Source: a virus. Taken from it: a DNA stretch of 29,344 nt. Numbering within the stretch: position 1 is the first letter of the stretch; each line of letters starts with the position of its first letter. The notes below the pieces were generated by a model. That model saw only the letters and a program-made list of their open reading frames with translations. It was not told where the DNA came from and made no database searches. A program made the position numbers and the translations under genes. Below are positions 23,396-29,344 of the stretch, piece after piece. The stretch covers positions 1 through 29,344 of IMG/VR virus record IMGVR_UViG_3300025141_000523; one strand, given 5' to 3'.

Positions 23396-23516
23396 ATTTA
23401 TCCAAGTTTTCTTTAAACTCTTGTTGTTCTTTAACTTCTTCTTTATATTCTAAGTAGCTAACTATGATAGCTGCAAATAATACAAGACCTACAATGATTC
23501 CGATTGCTGTGTACAT
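23322..23516 (-). CDS. Small single-span membrane protein
   Basis: A 64-residue protein has a hydrophobic N-terminal span (TAIGIIVGLVLFAAIIVSYL) and then a charged helical cytoplasmic part (EYKEEVKEQQEFKENLDKF). The last third overlaps the DUF3310 gene and is low in pattern. It is probably N-out/C-in, with no cleavage site. Function unknown. It may be membrane-bound phage regulation or exclusion. Confidence 0.45.
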   Translation of the reverse strand: MYTAIGIIVGLVLFAAIIVSYLEYKEEVKEQQEFKENLDKFETRTGALSNDRVNESTTIPKRNG

Positions 23517-23704
23517 TTTTCTAGTATTTTAATTAAACCTTTTTGTGTGTGTAAAGGTCTAGGTTTCATGCCTTTACGATATTCTTCTGGATTAAATATT
23601 AATTTAACCTCACGCACTTTTGTTTCTTCTTTGTCGTGGTATTTTATAATCCACCTACTTGAATGGTGCATCTTATGTCTTTTTAAGTGTTTTAAGTATG
23701 TCAT
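23489..23704 (-). CDS. Unknown small basic protein (71 aa)
   Basis: The protein is rich in Lys, Arg and His (MTYLKHLKRHKMHHSSRW) with a short strand (EVKLIFNPEEYRKGM). Nothing recognisable. It overlaps the start of the membrane protein gene by 28 bases and the zinc protein gene by four bases, as in the rest of this early block. A nucleic-acid-binding role is possible from charge only. Confidence 0.45.
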   Translation of the reverse strand: MTYLKHLKRHKMHHSSRWIIKYHDKEETKVREVKLIFNPEEYRKGMKPRPLHTQKGLIKILEKCTQQSESL

Positions 23705-24105
23705 TTCTTTTTGTGTTTGTTATAAATATCTTTTATTCCATTTAAGCAAGTGCTTAAACAACTACTACAATTCGTTCCTGTTTCATAATTAGTTCCGTGT
23801 ATTACGTTATATAGTTCTATCATTTTAGCTTTTGCTTCATGATCTTTTGCCCTTCCTGATTTTACATGAGGATAAACTTCAAAAACTTCATTCAATATAT
23901 CTTCTGGAATAACTTTAAGTGGTTCTACATCCCTTGTTTTATTCCATTTTTTTACAGGACAAGACATTACAGCAATTCTGGATTTGATTTTCATAAAGCA
24001 TAAACACTTTTTACATTGTCCTGTTAATTTAAAGTAGTATAGACATTCTTTACAGATAGCCATTCTATCTTTATACACATTATCAGTAACAAAAAACTTA
24101 TTCAT
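23701..24105 (-). CDS. Cys-rich zinc-binding protein of a common phage family
   Basis: The first 55 residues hold the pattern C-x2-C (AICKECLYYF), C-x2-C (GQCKKCLCF), then MKIKSRIAVMSCPVKKW. I know this arrangement from small zinc proteins (DUF6171-like) of many phages and bacteria. A second Cys cluster is near the C-terminus (TNCSSCLSTCLNG). The middle has a helix with HVKSGRAKDHEAKAKMIEL. It directly follows the sigma-factor-like gene with an eight-base overlap. Function is unknown. Transcription or packaging-associated roles are guesses. Confidence 0.6.
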   Translation of the reverse strand: MNKFFVTDNVYKDRMAICKECLYYFKLTGQCKKCLCFMKIKSRIAVMSCPVKKWNKTRDVEPLKVIPEDILNEVFEVYPHVKSGRAKDHEAKAKMIELYNVIHGTNYETGTNCSSCLSTCLNGIKDIYNKHKKK

Positions 24106-24655
24106 TTAATTCTTCTTTAAGTATTTCTCTTACTTTGTCTATTGTTGTAAATAAGCTATTTCTACTTATTCCTGTTTTCTTTGCGAGTGAATCAAGTGTG
24201 TTCCCTTCGTAATAATATAATTTAAAAATAGATGAATCATACCAAAACATTTTATCAAGCTGCTCATCAATTTTTTCTAATTTTTTCCATTTCTCTGTAC
24301 CTATAAATTCTTTTTTGCATAGGTTTTCTATACTTCTGTTAATTTCTTTATTAGTCAAAGAACTATTAGTAGTGTAATAATTATTAATATGAGTATAGTA
24401 TTTTTTGTATTTATAATAAAAAGGGCTGCGTTTACTTGTTAAAGCTCTTTTTAATACTACTGCCCCATAACGCACAATCCCATTTATCCCATCTTTTTCA
24501 TATATATTTTTTAATACTGAAGGATTCATACTGAGAAAATATATATAAAGTTCTTGTACCGCATCCTCTATGTCTGTTTTATTATGTGTAATACCATAGC
24601 ACATCTCCTTAAATTTTTCGCTTAGCTCTGCTATTTCTAAATAAATCTTATTCAT
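24098..24655 (-). CDS. Sigma-70-family-like RNA polymerase sigma factor
   Basis: The 185-residue protein has a region-2-like segment (TDIEDAVQELYIYFL) near 28-42 and a region-4-like helix-turn-helix at the C-terminus (EGNTLDSLAKKTGISRNSL then FTTIDKVREILKEEL). The middle is Tyr/Asn/Lys rich and less conserved. Size and layout fit ECF-type sigma factors. Bacteroidota phages often carry such proteins, presumably to direct host polymerase to late genes. No promoter matching the vegetative consensus is seen in front of the virion block, which agrees with such a role. It overlaps both neighbours by eight bases. Confidence 0.65.
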   Translation of the reverse strand: MNKIYLEIAELSEKFKEMCYGITHNKTDIEDAVQELYIYFLSMNPSVLKNIYEKDGINGIVRYGAVVLKRALTSKRSPFYYKYKKYYTHINNYYTTNSSLTNKEINRSIENLCKKEFIGTEKWKKLEKIDEQLDKMFWYDSSIFKLYYYEGNTLDSLAKKTGISRNSLFTTIDKVREILKEELNE

Positions 24656-25010
24656 TGATTAGCTCTAATTTTTCTATCTTATCAATTACATCTTGTAGCA
24701 TTTCATTTAATAAAATTTTATAAGACCTTACTGTGGCTATATTTCTTTTAGTCTCTACCCCTGCAAAAAAGCCATTAGTCATTATAGAAACATTAACAGG
24801 TAATATCATGATCCAATCATACCAATTATTTGTATCTTGTCTAACATTATTTCCATAGTTGTTGTGATATTCTATAACAATATCTAGTAATTCTTTATAA
24901 GCTTCCCACCTTGTGTCATTTGCCACATCTCTTACAAAATCTTTAGTCATTGATATATATGCTTCTAATAAGACTTCATGTTGTTTATTAGCATATATAG
25001 GCTTCCTCAT
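24648..25010 (-). CDS. Unknown helical protein (120 aa)
   Basis: No family recognised. The sequence is mostly helical: LLEAYISMTKDFVRDVAND, YKELLDIVIEYHNN, and a long C-terminal amphipathic helix (LLNEMLQDVIDKIEKLELI). The centre has DWIMILPVNVSIMTNGFFAG, which is hydrophobic but too broken for a clear membrane span. It lies between the NinG-like nuclease and the sigma factor and overlaps the latter by eight bases, suggesting joint expression. A TAACTTTG sequence overlaps its leader but is too close to the start to act as its promoter. Confidence 0.55.
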   Translation of the reverse strand: MRKPIYANKQHEVLLEAYISMTKDFVRDVANDTRWEAYKELLDIVIEYHNNYGNNVRQDTNNWYDWIMILPVNVSIMTNGFFAGVETKRNIATVRSYKILLNEMLQDVIDKIEKLELINE

Positions 25011-25031
25011 TTTTCAAAGTTAGAAATTTTT

Positions 25032-25439
25032 TTATTCAATTCCTTTTTCTTTTTTTATTTTATTAACAAACAACTTATAATAACTTATCTCTTCTTCATA
25101 ATCTATCCTGGATAGTTTTACTGTTTGCTTTGCTTTGTATTGTAATTCTTCAGCAGTTCCTTCTCCATATTTAGCATCTAGTTTAATTCCGAACATGTAC
25201 TGTTCTCCTTGCCCAAATAAATTATCTTTGGCTGATTGTGGTTGAACATTGATCTCGCAGTATCTCGTGGCTAGGTTTTTTCTGCTCATGAAATGACCTG
25301 CGTGTATCTGTTTATAATGATAAACCCTGCCAGAGGTGAAGCATTGTACCATACCTTCATCTGTGGCGTCTCGAAGTCTTATATAAAGACTAAACCACTT
25401 ATCAAGTTCTTTTTTTAATTTAGATATACTCTTTTTCAA
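25032..25439 (-). CDS. ninG: NinG (Rap)-like recombination nuclease
   Basis: The 135-residue protein matches the NinG family: ISKLKKELDKWFSLYIRLRD at the start, then CFTSGRVYHYKQIHAGHF with the typical C-x(n)-DAGH-type motif (here HAGHF), SRKNLATRYCEINVQPQ, and KDNLFGQGEQYMFGIKL. Lambda NinG/Rap is a structure-specific endonuclease acting on branched recombination intermediates. The protein is shorter than lambda NinG (204 aa), lacking its N-terminal Cys region, as in many Bacteroidota phages. It overlaps the upstream gene by four bases. A recombination role next to SSB and initiator genes is reasonable. Confidence 0.8.
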   Translation of the reverse strand: MKKSISKLKKELDKWFSLYIRLRDATDEGMVQCFTSGRVYHYKQIHAGHFMSRKNLATRYCEINVQPQSAKDNLFGQGEQYMFGIKLDAKYGEGTAEELQYKAKQTVKLSRIDYEEEISYYKLFVNKIKKEKGIE

Positions 25440-25690
25440 AATAAGGATTCTTGTTTATGTAGTTGTGTAACTTGACTTTTTTTATAATTAGGGCGGGACC
25501 CTGATAACTCAAGCCCTGTTATAAGAGTATGTATAGTTAAACCTTTAGGGAAACCTCTTCTGCCATTTTCATGCCAAGCTATTATATCCCCATTTAATAA
25601 TTTCAATTTATAAGTCATAAGATTAAAATCATAGGGGCCATCATAAGGACCTATAATATTTATTATTGTTGCATTCATATTTTTAGACAT
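25436..25690 (-). CDS. Small beta-rich protein with C-terminal clamp-binding-like motif
   Basis: The 84-residue protein has a strand-rich core (YKLKLLNGDIIAWHENGRRG) and a flexible Ser/Lys tail ending exactly in QESLF. Bacterial sliding-clamp (DnaN) ligands carry the consensus QLxLF/QxxLF, often at the C-terminal end, so this may tether the protein to the host beta clamp. It lies between the ThyA-family gene (eight-base overlap) and the NinG-like nuclease (four-base overlap). No family recognised. The motif is short and could be chance. Confidence 0.5.
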   Translation of the reverse strand: MSKNMNATIINIIGPYDGPYDFNLMTYKLKLLNGDIIAWHENGRRGFPKGLTIHTLITGLELSGSRPNYKKSQVTQLHKQESLF

Positions 25691-26318
25691 TTAGTTTAAA
25701 TTTTACTGGTTCCCCATTTAATAAGGCAATTGTTTTATCTATATTATTTGAATATATATGAGCATTGCCAATAAAAAAAGTAATATTATCTAATGGTATA
25801 TCGATCATGCGGCTAATTAAAAAAGCATGATATATATCGCTAGGTAACCCTAAATTACTATCCGCTGATCTTTGATATACTGTAATATATAATTTATTAT
25901 TACTGATCTGAAATTGAAATAATGATAAACATGGTAGCTGACTAGTCTCTACTCCTGTTTCTCCTATAAATAGCATATAATTTTTAGAAGGTCTTTTCTC
26001 TTTATTTATCTTTTCTATTAAAGCTGGTAGTTTTTTAAAATAAGTAGGATAAGTATTTACCATATTCGGGGCACAATAATTCCACCAGGTAATCCCTACT
26101 GCATTATAATCTTTTACAGATGTTACCCCGCTGCAATATAATTCTAACTCCTTAGAAAGCTTCTTTTTAGCTATCGGGTGTTCTGTGATTATTCTTAGTA
26201 CGTCCTCTAAATTCATCGATAATACTTCATTTAATAGATATTTAATATCCCCTTTCTTATTTTTTTGTTCTTGACCATTGGTTAAAATCTTACTGAGTAG
26301 TTTATAATATTTATTCAT
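25683..26318 (-). CDS. ThyA-family enzyme, probable dCMP-type (dCMP hydroxymethylase or methylase)
   Basis: The C-terminal half is clearly thymidylate-synthase-like: LPC130LSLFQF (nucleophile Cys), YQRSAD at 148-153, LGLPSD161I, and NAHIYSN at 185-191, with His187 and Tyr189 for the sugar. TSs have Asn in GLPFNI; here it is Asp161. This Asn/Asp position sets dUMP versus dCMP preference: T4 dCMP hydroxymethylase has Asp, and Asn-to-Asp in L. casei TS gives dCMP use. The residue after Cys is Leu rather than His, and the paired Arg of the other subunit are not apparent (SKN near 111-113). Length is 211 against ~264 for E. coli ThyA. It suggests modified cytosine (hydroxymethyl or methyl) in phage DNA, though no dCTPase or kinase is visible. 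Confidence 0.78.
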   Translation of the reverse strand: MNKYYKLLSKILTNGQEQKNKKGDIKYLLNEVLSMNLEDVLRIITEHPIAKKKLSKELELYCSGVTSVKDYNAVGITWWNYCAPNMVNTYPTYFKKLPALIEKINKEKRPSKNYMLFIGETGVETSQLPCLSLFQFQISNNKLYITVYQRSADSNLGLPSDIYHAFLISRMIDIPLDNITFFIGNAHIYSNNIDKTIALLNGEPVKFKLNV

Positions 26319-26680
26319 TTTAATAATTTTTGTGATTGATAAAATGGTACAGCTTTAGGGTCTTTCCCAAGTGTCGTAACCTGGTATTCGGCATCATTGA
26401 TATTTTTCTTATGACTTATAGTCCAACGATAAAAAGTCTTTATATTTAAGAATGGTTCAAAATCGCAAAACCTTACCCCCTGATAAAATGCTTCTTGTAT
26501 CTGATTGAAAGTCAAGCGTTTAAATCTATTTTCTCTTATTAAATCTTCTGCAAATATTTTAGCTAATGCAGCCATTGTCTTACCATCTGTTCTATGACCT
26601 AACTCTATTGAAGTTTTAGCTATTAATTCATATACTTTTTCAGTTAGTTCTTTTAGGTTTTCTTGGCTTAATGGTTTCAT
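26315..26680 (-). CDS. Unknown replication-region protein (121 aa)
   Basis: The N-terminal part is helical (LKELTEKVYELIAKTS, GKTMAALAKIFAEDLIREN). A central segment (RFKRLTFNQIQEAFYQGVRF, FLNIKTFYRWTISHK) is one I associate with phage replication regions of Bacteroidota. The final 20 residues are basic and flexible. It lies between the winged-helix protein and the ThyA-family enzyme, overlapping both by four bases. A helicase-loader or replication accessory role fits the location, but the sequence gives no proof. Confidence 0.5.
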   Translation of the reverse strand: MKPLSQENLKELTEKVYELIAKTSIELGHRTDGKTMAALAKIFAEDLIRENRFKRLTFNQIQEAFYQGVRFCDFEPFLNIKTFYRWTISHKKNINDAEYQVTTLGKDPKAVPFYQSQKLLK

Positions 26681-27273
26681 AATAGTTCTTTACCTTTTAA
26701 ATATTCATTTAATTGCACATCTATTTTTGACATGGTTTTTGGCTTATCCCATTTCTTTTGGTTTTTCGCCCAACGCAATAATCGTAATTTTATTTCAAAT
26801 GTGCTTTGTTTTTGATAACGCATTTTATTTTTACCTTCTGTCCAATAGTTAATAAAATCTTCTAACATATCTTTTGGGTAATCATAAGTCATAACCTGAT
26901 TAATAAATTTCTCCTTTATAGATATATTATTACTTGTAGTATTAATACTTGTAGTATTCTCTTTGCTCATTTTGTAGTTAGCCCTATCAGCTATTTGTGC
27001 TATACCTATAATCCTTTTTGTTATTTGTTTATTAGAATTGCGTTCTATTTGAACAGTAATAAATCCTAATTTGTTAAGGTCACTTATCCACCTAGATACT
27101 GTATTTTTACTAACTCCATATAGTTCTGCAAAGTAGTTATTACTTGCGAAGCAGTACCCTAACTTATTACTCAATGCTGTGATCTCTCCGTATAATAATT
27201 TAGCATTAGGCTTTAAGTTAGAGTACCTTACATTAGCAGGTATATTTGCATAGTAGCTAGGTTTTTCTTTCAT
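26677..27273 (-). CDS. Winged-helix replication initiator-like protein
   Basis: The first 85 residues form a winged helix-turn-helix of the HTH_36 type used by phage and plasmid initiators: YYANIPANVRYSNLKPNAK, LLYGEITALSNKLGY, ASNNYFAELYGVSKNTV, SRWISDLNKLGFI. A linker rich in Asn/Thr/Ser follows, and then a DnaD-like helical C-terminus (DMLEDFINYWTE, KLRLLRWAKNQKK). DnaD-type proteins load host DnaB at origins. It follows the DnaA-like gene with a four-base overlap. No origin repeats are visible inside this gene. Confidence 0.7.
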   Translation of the reverse strand: MKEKPSYYANIPANVRYSNLKPNAKLLYGEITALSNKLGYCFASNNYFAELYGVSKNTVSRWISDLNKLGFITVQIERNSNKQITKRIIGIAQIADRANYKMSKENTTSINTTSNNISIKEKFINQVMTYDYPKDMLEDFINYWTEGKNKMRYQKQSTFEIKLRLLRWAKNQKKWDKPKTMSKIDVQLNEYLKGKELL

Positions 27274-27776
27274 AGAATTTCCATTGAATACTTATAATCT
27301 TCCAATGCAAACTTAATATTTTCTAATTGATTAGAAAAGTCCATGTAAGAAGTTTTAATCAAAGTACCGACCTCACCTGATCTAATTAATATACATACTT
27401 CTTGCTTTTGATTTTCTTTCACGCCATTTTTTAATAGATAATCTTTCATGTAATATTTATCTATAAAAATCTGTTTAGTTTGGTCTATCTGTTTGTAAGC
27501 CATATAAACCTTATTAAAAGCATCACGATATTTATCCCAAGTGTAATTAGCTGAATGCTTTTTCTCATAATGATAAATTAAGCTTCTGTTACGCTTTAAT
27601 ACTTCAGCTATAGTTTTATGATGTATTCCTTCTTCAATCCTACCAATAACACCTGCTATTTGTCTTGCAATATTTAACTCTTGCTTTCTGCTTTTGTGTG
27701 AAAGTGAACCTTTACGTAATCCTAATACACTTGTAGTTAAATTACATATATCAATAAAGTTGTCTTTTGATGTCAT
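27270..27776 (-). CDS. DnaA C-terminal-domain-like protein
   Basis: I start at the ATG at 27776, one base after the SSB stop codon; a longer frame would begin at 27821 inside the SSB gene. The 168-residue protein has the DnaA domain IV pattern in its first 70 residues: LSHKSRKQELNIARQIAGV, GRIEEGIHHKTIAEVLKRN and RSLIYHYEKKH, matching helices that read DnaA boxes. There is no AAA+ domain. The C-terminal half is helical and unknown. It may bind host or phage DnaA boxes, helping or competing for the initiator. It lies between SSB and a winged-helix protein. Confidence 0.7.
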   Translation of the reverse strand: MTSKDNFIDICNLTTSVLGLRKGSLSHKSRKQELNIARQIAGVIGRIEEGIHHKTIAEVLKRNRSLIYHYEKKHSANYTWDKYRDAFNKVYMAYKQIDQTKQIFIDKYYMKDYLLKNGVKENQKQEVCILIRSGEVGTLIKTSYMDFSNQLENIKFALEDYKYSMEIL

Positions 27777-27777
27777 A

Positions 27778-28221
27778 TTAGAAAGGTAAATCGTTATTAG
27801 ATTCTTTATTAGGGTTTTCATTCATTACCCAAGCCACAAATTTATCTGCAATCGCTATACATTCCTCTGGGCTTTCTGAATTGTCACCACAATAATCTAC
27901 TGCTGCTTTTAAACTGCTTTGTCGTACAATTAGTTCTTGCACATTGTGATCTTTCTTGTAACCTCCTGAATATCCACCACTTACGCTGCCCTTTGTAAAG
28001 TCTGGTTTATTGTAAACAGGTTTTACTTTAGGGAATTGACCACCAACAAATTCATATTCCATTTCTTGTCCTTCTACAAATTTATCTTGGTCTTTAGATT
28101 TAGATGAATATTCACCTATATCACCATTTTCCATTTCTACTTCAAATTTGTACATCAAGCCAAATTTCCCTTCCCAAGTTCCATTAGCTTGTACGTTTTT
28201 TACTTTACTTTTTTTAATCAT
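27778..28221 (-). CDS. ssb: Single-stranded DNA-binding protein-like
   Basis: The 147-residue protein has an OB-fold-like N-terminal half (VQANGTWEGKFGLMYKFEVE, DIGEYSSKSKDQDKFVEGQ, EYEFVGGQFPKVKPVY), a Gly/Ser/Tyr-rich linker, a helical segment (QSSLKAAVDYCGDN) and an acidic tail ending NDLPF. This tip copies the DDIPF of bacterial SSB, which recruits replication and repair partners. SSB proteins of Bacteroidota phages often have this shape. It is upstream of the DnaA-like and initiator genes. The 45-base gap before the previous gene is A/T rich. Confidence 0.72.
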   Translation of the reverse strand: MIKKSKVKNVQANGTWEGKFGLMYKFEVEMENGDIGEYSSKSKDQDKFVEGQEMEYEFVGGQFPKVKPVYNKPDFTKGSVSGGYSGGYKKDHNVQELIVRQSSLKAAVDYCGDNSESPEECIAIADKFVAWVMNENPNKESNNDLPF

Positions 28222-28265
28222 GTTTTCTTTTTTTTAGTGTTAATAATTGTGTTAAAAATAATAAA

Positions 28266-28565
28266 TTATTTTGTTTTTATATGTTTTATTAATTGTTCTT
28301 TTATATATTCTAAATGTTCTGTATCAATCCATTCTAAAAAGTTATAAGCATCAAAACAGATTTGAAAGTCTTTACCATATTCATCTGTTCCTCTTAAATA
28401 TAGTTCTCCGTCACAACATTGGAATGTATTAATATTATTCATTCTTTTGTGTATCAATTCATCCTCGTTTTCTGTAAATTCTATTGGTTGTTCTAACTCA
28501 GGCATTTCCATAAGTTTGTCTTGTAGTTCTTTTCTTGTTGGTTCTTCTAACGGTATTGGTATCAT
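28266..28565 (-). CDS. Unknown acidic protein (99 aa)
   Basis: A strongly acidic protein starts MIPIPLEEPTRKELQDKLM. A strand-like core NTFQCCDGELYLRGTDEYGK is followed by a helical end (YIKEQLIKHIKTK). No family is recognised. Acidic early phage proteins may mimic DNA or inhibit host proteins, but this is speculation. It is ten bases after the zinc protein gene stop. Confidence 0.5.
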   Translation of the reverse strand: MIPIPLEEPTRKELQDKLMEMPELEQPIEFTENEDELIHKRMNNINTFQCCDGELYLRGTDEYGKDFQICFDAYNFLEWIDTEHLEYIKEQLIKHIKTK

Positions 28566-28575
28566 ATCATTATTA

Positions 28576-28899
28576 TTAGTGGTTTATTTTCATTTTTTTT
28601 AAATCTTCTATTGCGTCATCCCAAGATGAGCCAGAATGTTCCTTGCAATCTATACATATATCTGTTTCTCCTAAAAACTTAGCTTCACAACAAGCTGATA
28701 TATTACTAAACACATCTTCGCATTCACATTCAAGTCTTTCAGCACATATAATACATGGTTGATGATCTTCGCAATACTCATCACTCATTTCAATTTCTTT
28801 ATCGCAATCATATATAGTGCATTTAGGATTCTCCCCATTGAACTGTGTAGGATCATGCCCATTTAAAGTCATAAAAAAATCTTTATTTATTATAGACAT
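28576..28899 (-). CDS. Cys-rich zinc-binding protein (107 aa)
   Basis: Thirteen Cys occur in a mostly acidic protein. Pairs include CTIYDC, EYCEDHQPCIIC, CECEDV, ACCEAK and CIDCKEH, enough for two or three zinc knuckles. Early location suggests a host-interaction or transcription role, but no family is recognised. It overlaps the preceding membrane protein gene by ten bases. An internal start at MTLNGHDP is possible. Confidence 0.55.
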   Translation of the reverse strand: MSIINKDFFMTLNGHDPTQFNGENPKCTIYDCDKEIEMSDEYCEDHQPCIICAERLECECEDVFSNISACCEAKFLGETDICIDCKEHSGSSWDDAIEDLKKMKINH

Positions 28900-29156
28900 A
28901 ACATTATAAGTTTAGTGATTAATACTACTAAGACTACTCCTAATGTTGCAATAGTAAACTTAGCCATGAACTCCTCTGCTTTATTTTCCTTTGATTTAAT
29001 TTCACTATAAGCATAATCATTTAACTTATTCATATACTTTATTTCCTTTGTTTGTTTATCATAACAACACTTAAAAAATCGTAGAAATTCCTCTCCATTC
29101 ATAATCTGTTGTTTTCTTGATGTTCTGTGTGTAACTATAAACTGTGTCATTTTCAT
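28890..29156 (-). CDS. Early membrane protein, C-terminal anchor (88 aa)
   Basis: This is the first gene after the early promoter. The N-terminal 60 residues are soluble and basic (FIVTHRTSRKQQIMNG, FFKCCYDKQTKEIKYM). The last 25 residues are a membrane span (FTIATLGVVLVVLITKLIM), making it a tail-anchored protein. There is a second possible start two codons in. First-gene, membrane-anchored phage proteins often alter the host envelope or block superinfection. Function is not known. Confidence 0.55.
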   Translation of the reverse strand: MKMTQFIVTHRTSRKQQIMNGEEFLRFFKCCYDKQTKEIKYMNKLNDYAYSEIKSKENKAEEFMAKFTIATLGVVLVVLITKLIMLCL

Positions 29157-29177
29157 ATCTTATTGGTTAATATGAAA

Positions 29178-29207
29178 CAAAAGTAATATAATTATTTGAA
29201 TTAACAA
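29178..29207 (-). promoter_or_regulatory. Bacteroidota-type promoter for the early genes
   Basis: On the minus strand TTG (29207-29205), a 19-base spacer, and TACTTTTG (29185-29178) match the Bacteroidota -33/-7 consensus TTG-N19-TAnnTTTG exactly in spacing and sequence. Transcription would start near 29172-29170 and reach the first gene at 29156. A second TAACTTTG at 12-19 lacks a TTG at the right distance and is probably not a promoter. Confidence 0.7.
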
Positions 29208-29217
29208 CTATATAAAC

Positions 29218-29344
29218 ATATTTATTTACAAAGTTATTAACAATTAGTATGTTAACTACTATTGATTCTCTAAGCGTTTTAAAGTGCTTTGTAGTATGTT
29301 GCCCTAGAGAAGTTCTAAAAGTGCCTGTGAGCGCTAAAGGGGGG
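29218..29344. repeat. Terminal direct repeat (right copy)
   Basis: Exact copy of bases 1-127, marking the overlap of the circular assembly. It ends in a G-run cut to six bases. Confidence 0.95.

Noticed and set aside
25015-25022. TAACTTTG as a promoter for the gene starting at 25010
   Set aside because: The -7 box would lie only five bases before the start codon and there is no TTG 19 bases upstream.
27777-27821. Longer start for the DnaA-like gene inside the SSB gene
   Set aside because: An ATG at 27776 lies one base after the SSB stop codon, fitting the tight packing of this genome.

Overview
The window is the complete genome of a small tailed (siphovirus-like) bacteriophage, given as a linearised circle. 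The first 127 bases are repeated exactly as the last 127, so the unique genome is about 29,217 bp. Almost every base is coding and all genes are on the minus strand, so transcription runs from high to low coordinates. The host is most likely a member of Bacteroidota. The DNA is A+T rich, start codons sit in A/T-rich leaders without Shine-Dalgarno sequences, one promoter fits the Bacteroidota TTG-N19-TAnnTTTG consensus, and many proteins are of types I know from Bacteroidota phages. No integrase, repressor or DNA polymerase is visible.

In transcription order, 29.2-25.0 kb is the early and DNA-metabolism region. It holds a promoter, small unknown proteins, an SSB-like protein ending in DLPF, a DnaA-domain-IV-like protein, a winged-helix initiator-like protein, a short ThyA-family enzyme with Asp at the dUMP/dCMP-discriminating position, a small protein ending in a clamp-binding-like motif, and a NinG-like nuclease. 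At 25.0-22.6 kb lie a sigma-factor-like protein, several Cys-rich zinc-binding proteins, a DUF3310 protein and a NinB-like protein.

The stretch at 22.6-20.6 kb is the most unusual. A ParB-like protein is followed by two divergent Mom-like (DNA-modification, GNAT-fold) proteins, and each mom-like gene is followed by a tRNA-like element that overlaps its 3' end and fills the gap to the next gene. After the first is a 48-nt acceptor/T-arm minihelix carrying the alanine identity pair G3:U70 and A73. After the second is a 72-nt tRNA-Gly(UCC)-like element with an odd anticodon loop and T-arm. This suggests, but does not prove, that aminoacylated RNAs serve as donors for DNA base modification.

From 20.6 to 2.3 kb is the virion region: TerS, TerL, tail assembly chaperone with a -1 frameshift, tail completion proteins, large tail proteins, a tail fibre-like protein, tape measure, XkdF-like protease, scaffold, major capsid protein, tail tube, LamG-domain protein, portal and connector. 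The order is roughly the reverse of the usual head-to-tail order although the transcription direction is constant. From 2.3 to 0.1 kb is the lysis/host-interaction end: two holin candidates, a DUF5675 protein with a Cys/His active-site-like motif, a secreted beta-barrel protein, a metallophosphoesterase and a tiny membrane peptide. The 269-bp gap across the circle junction carries the promoter and an imperfect tandem repeat.
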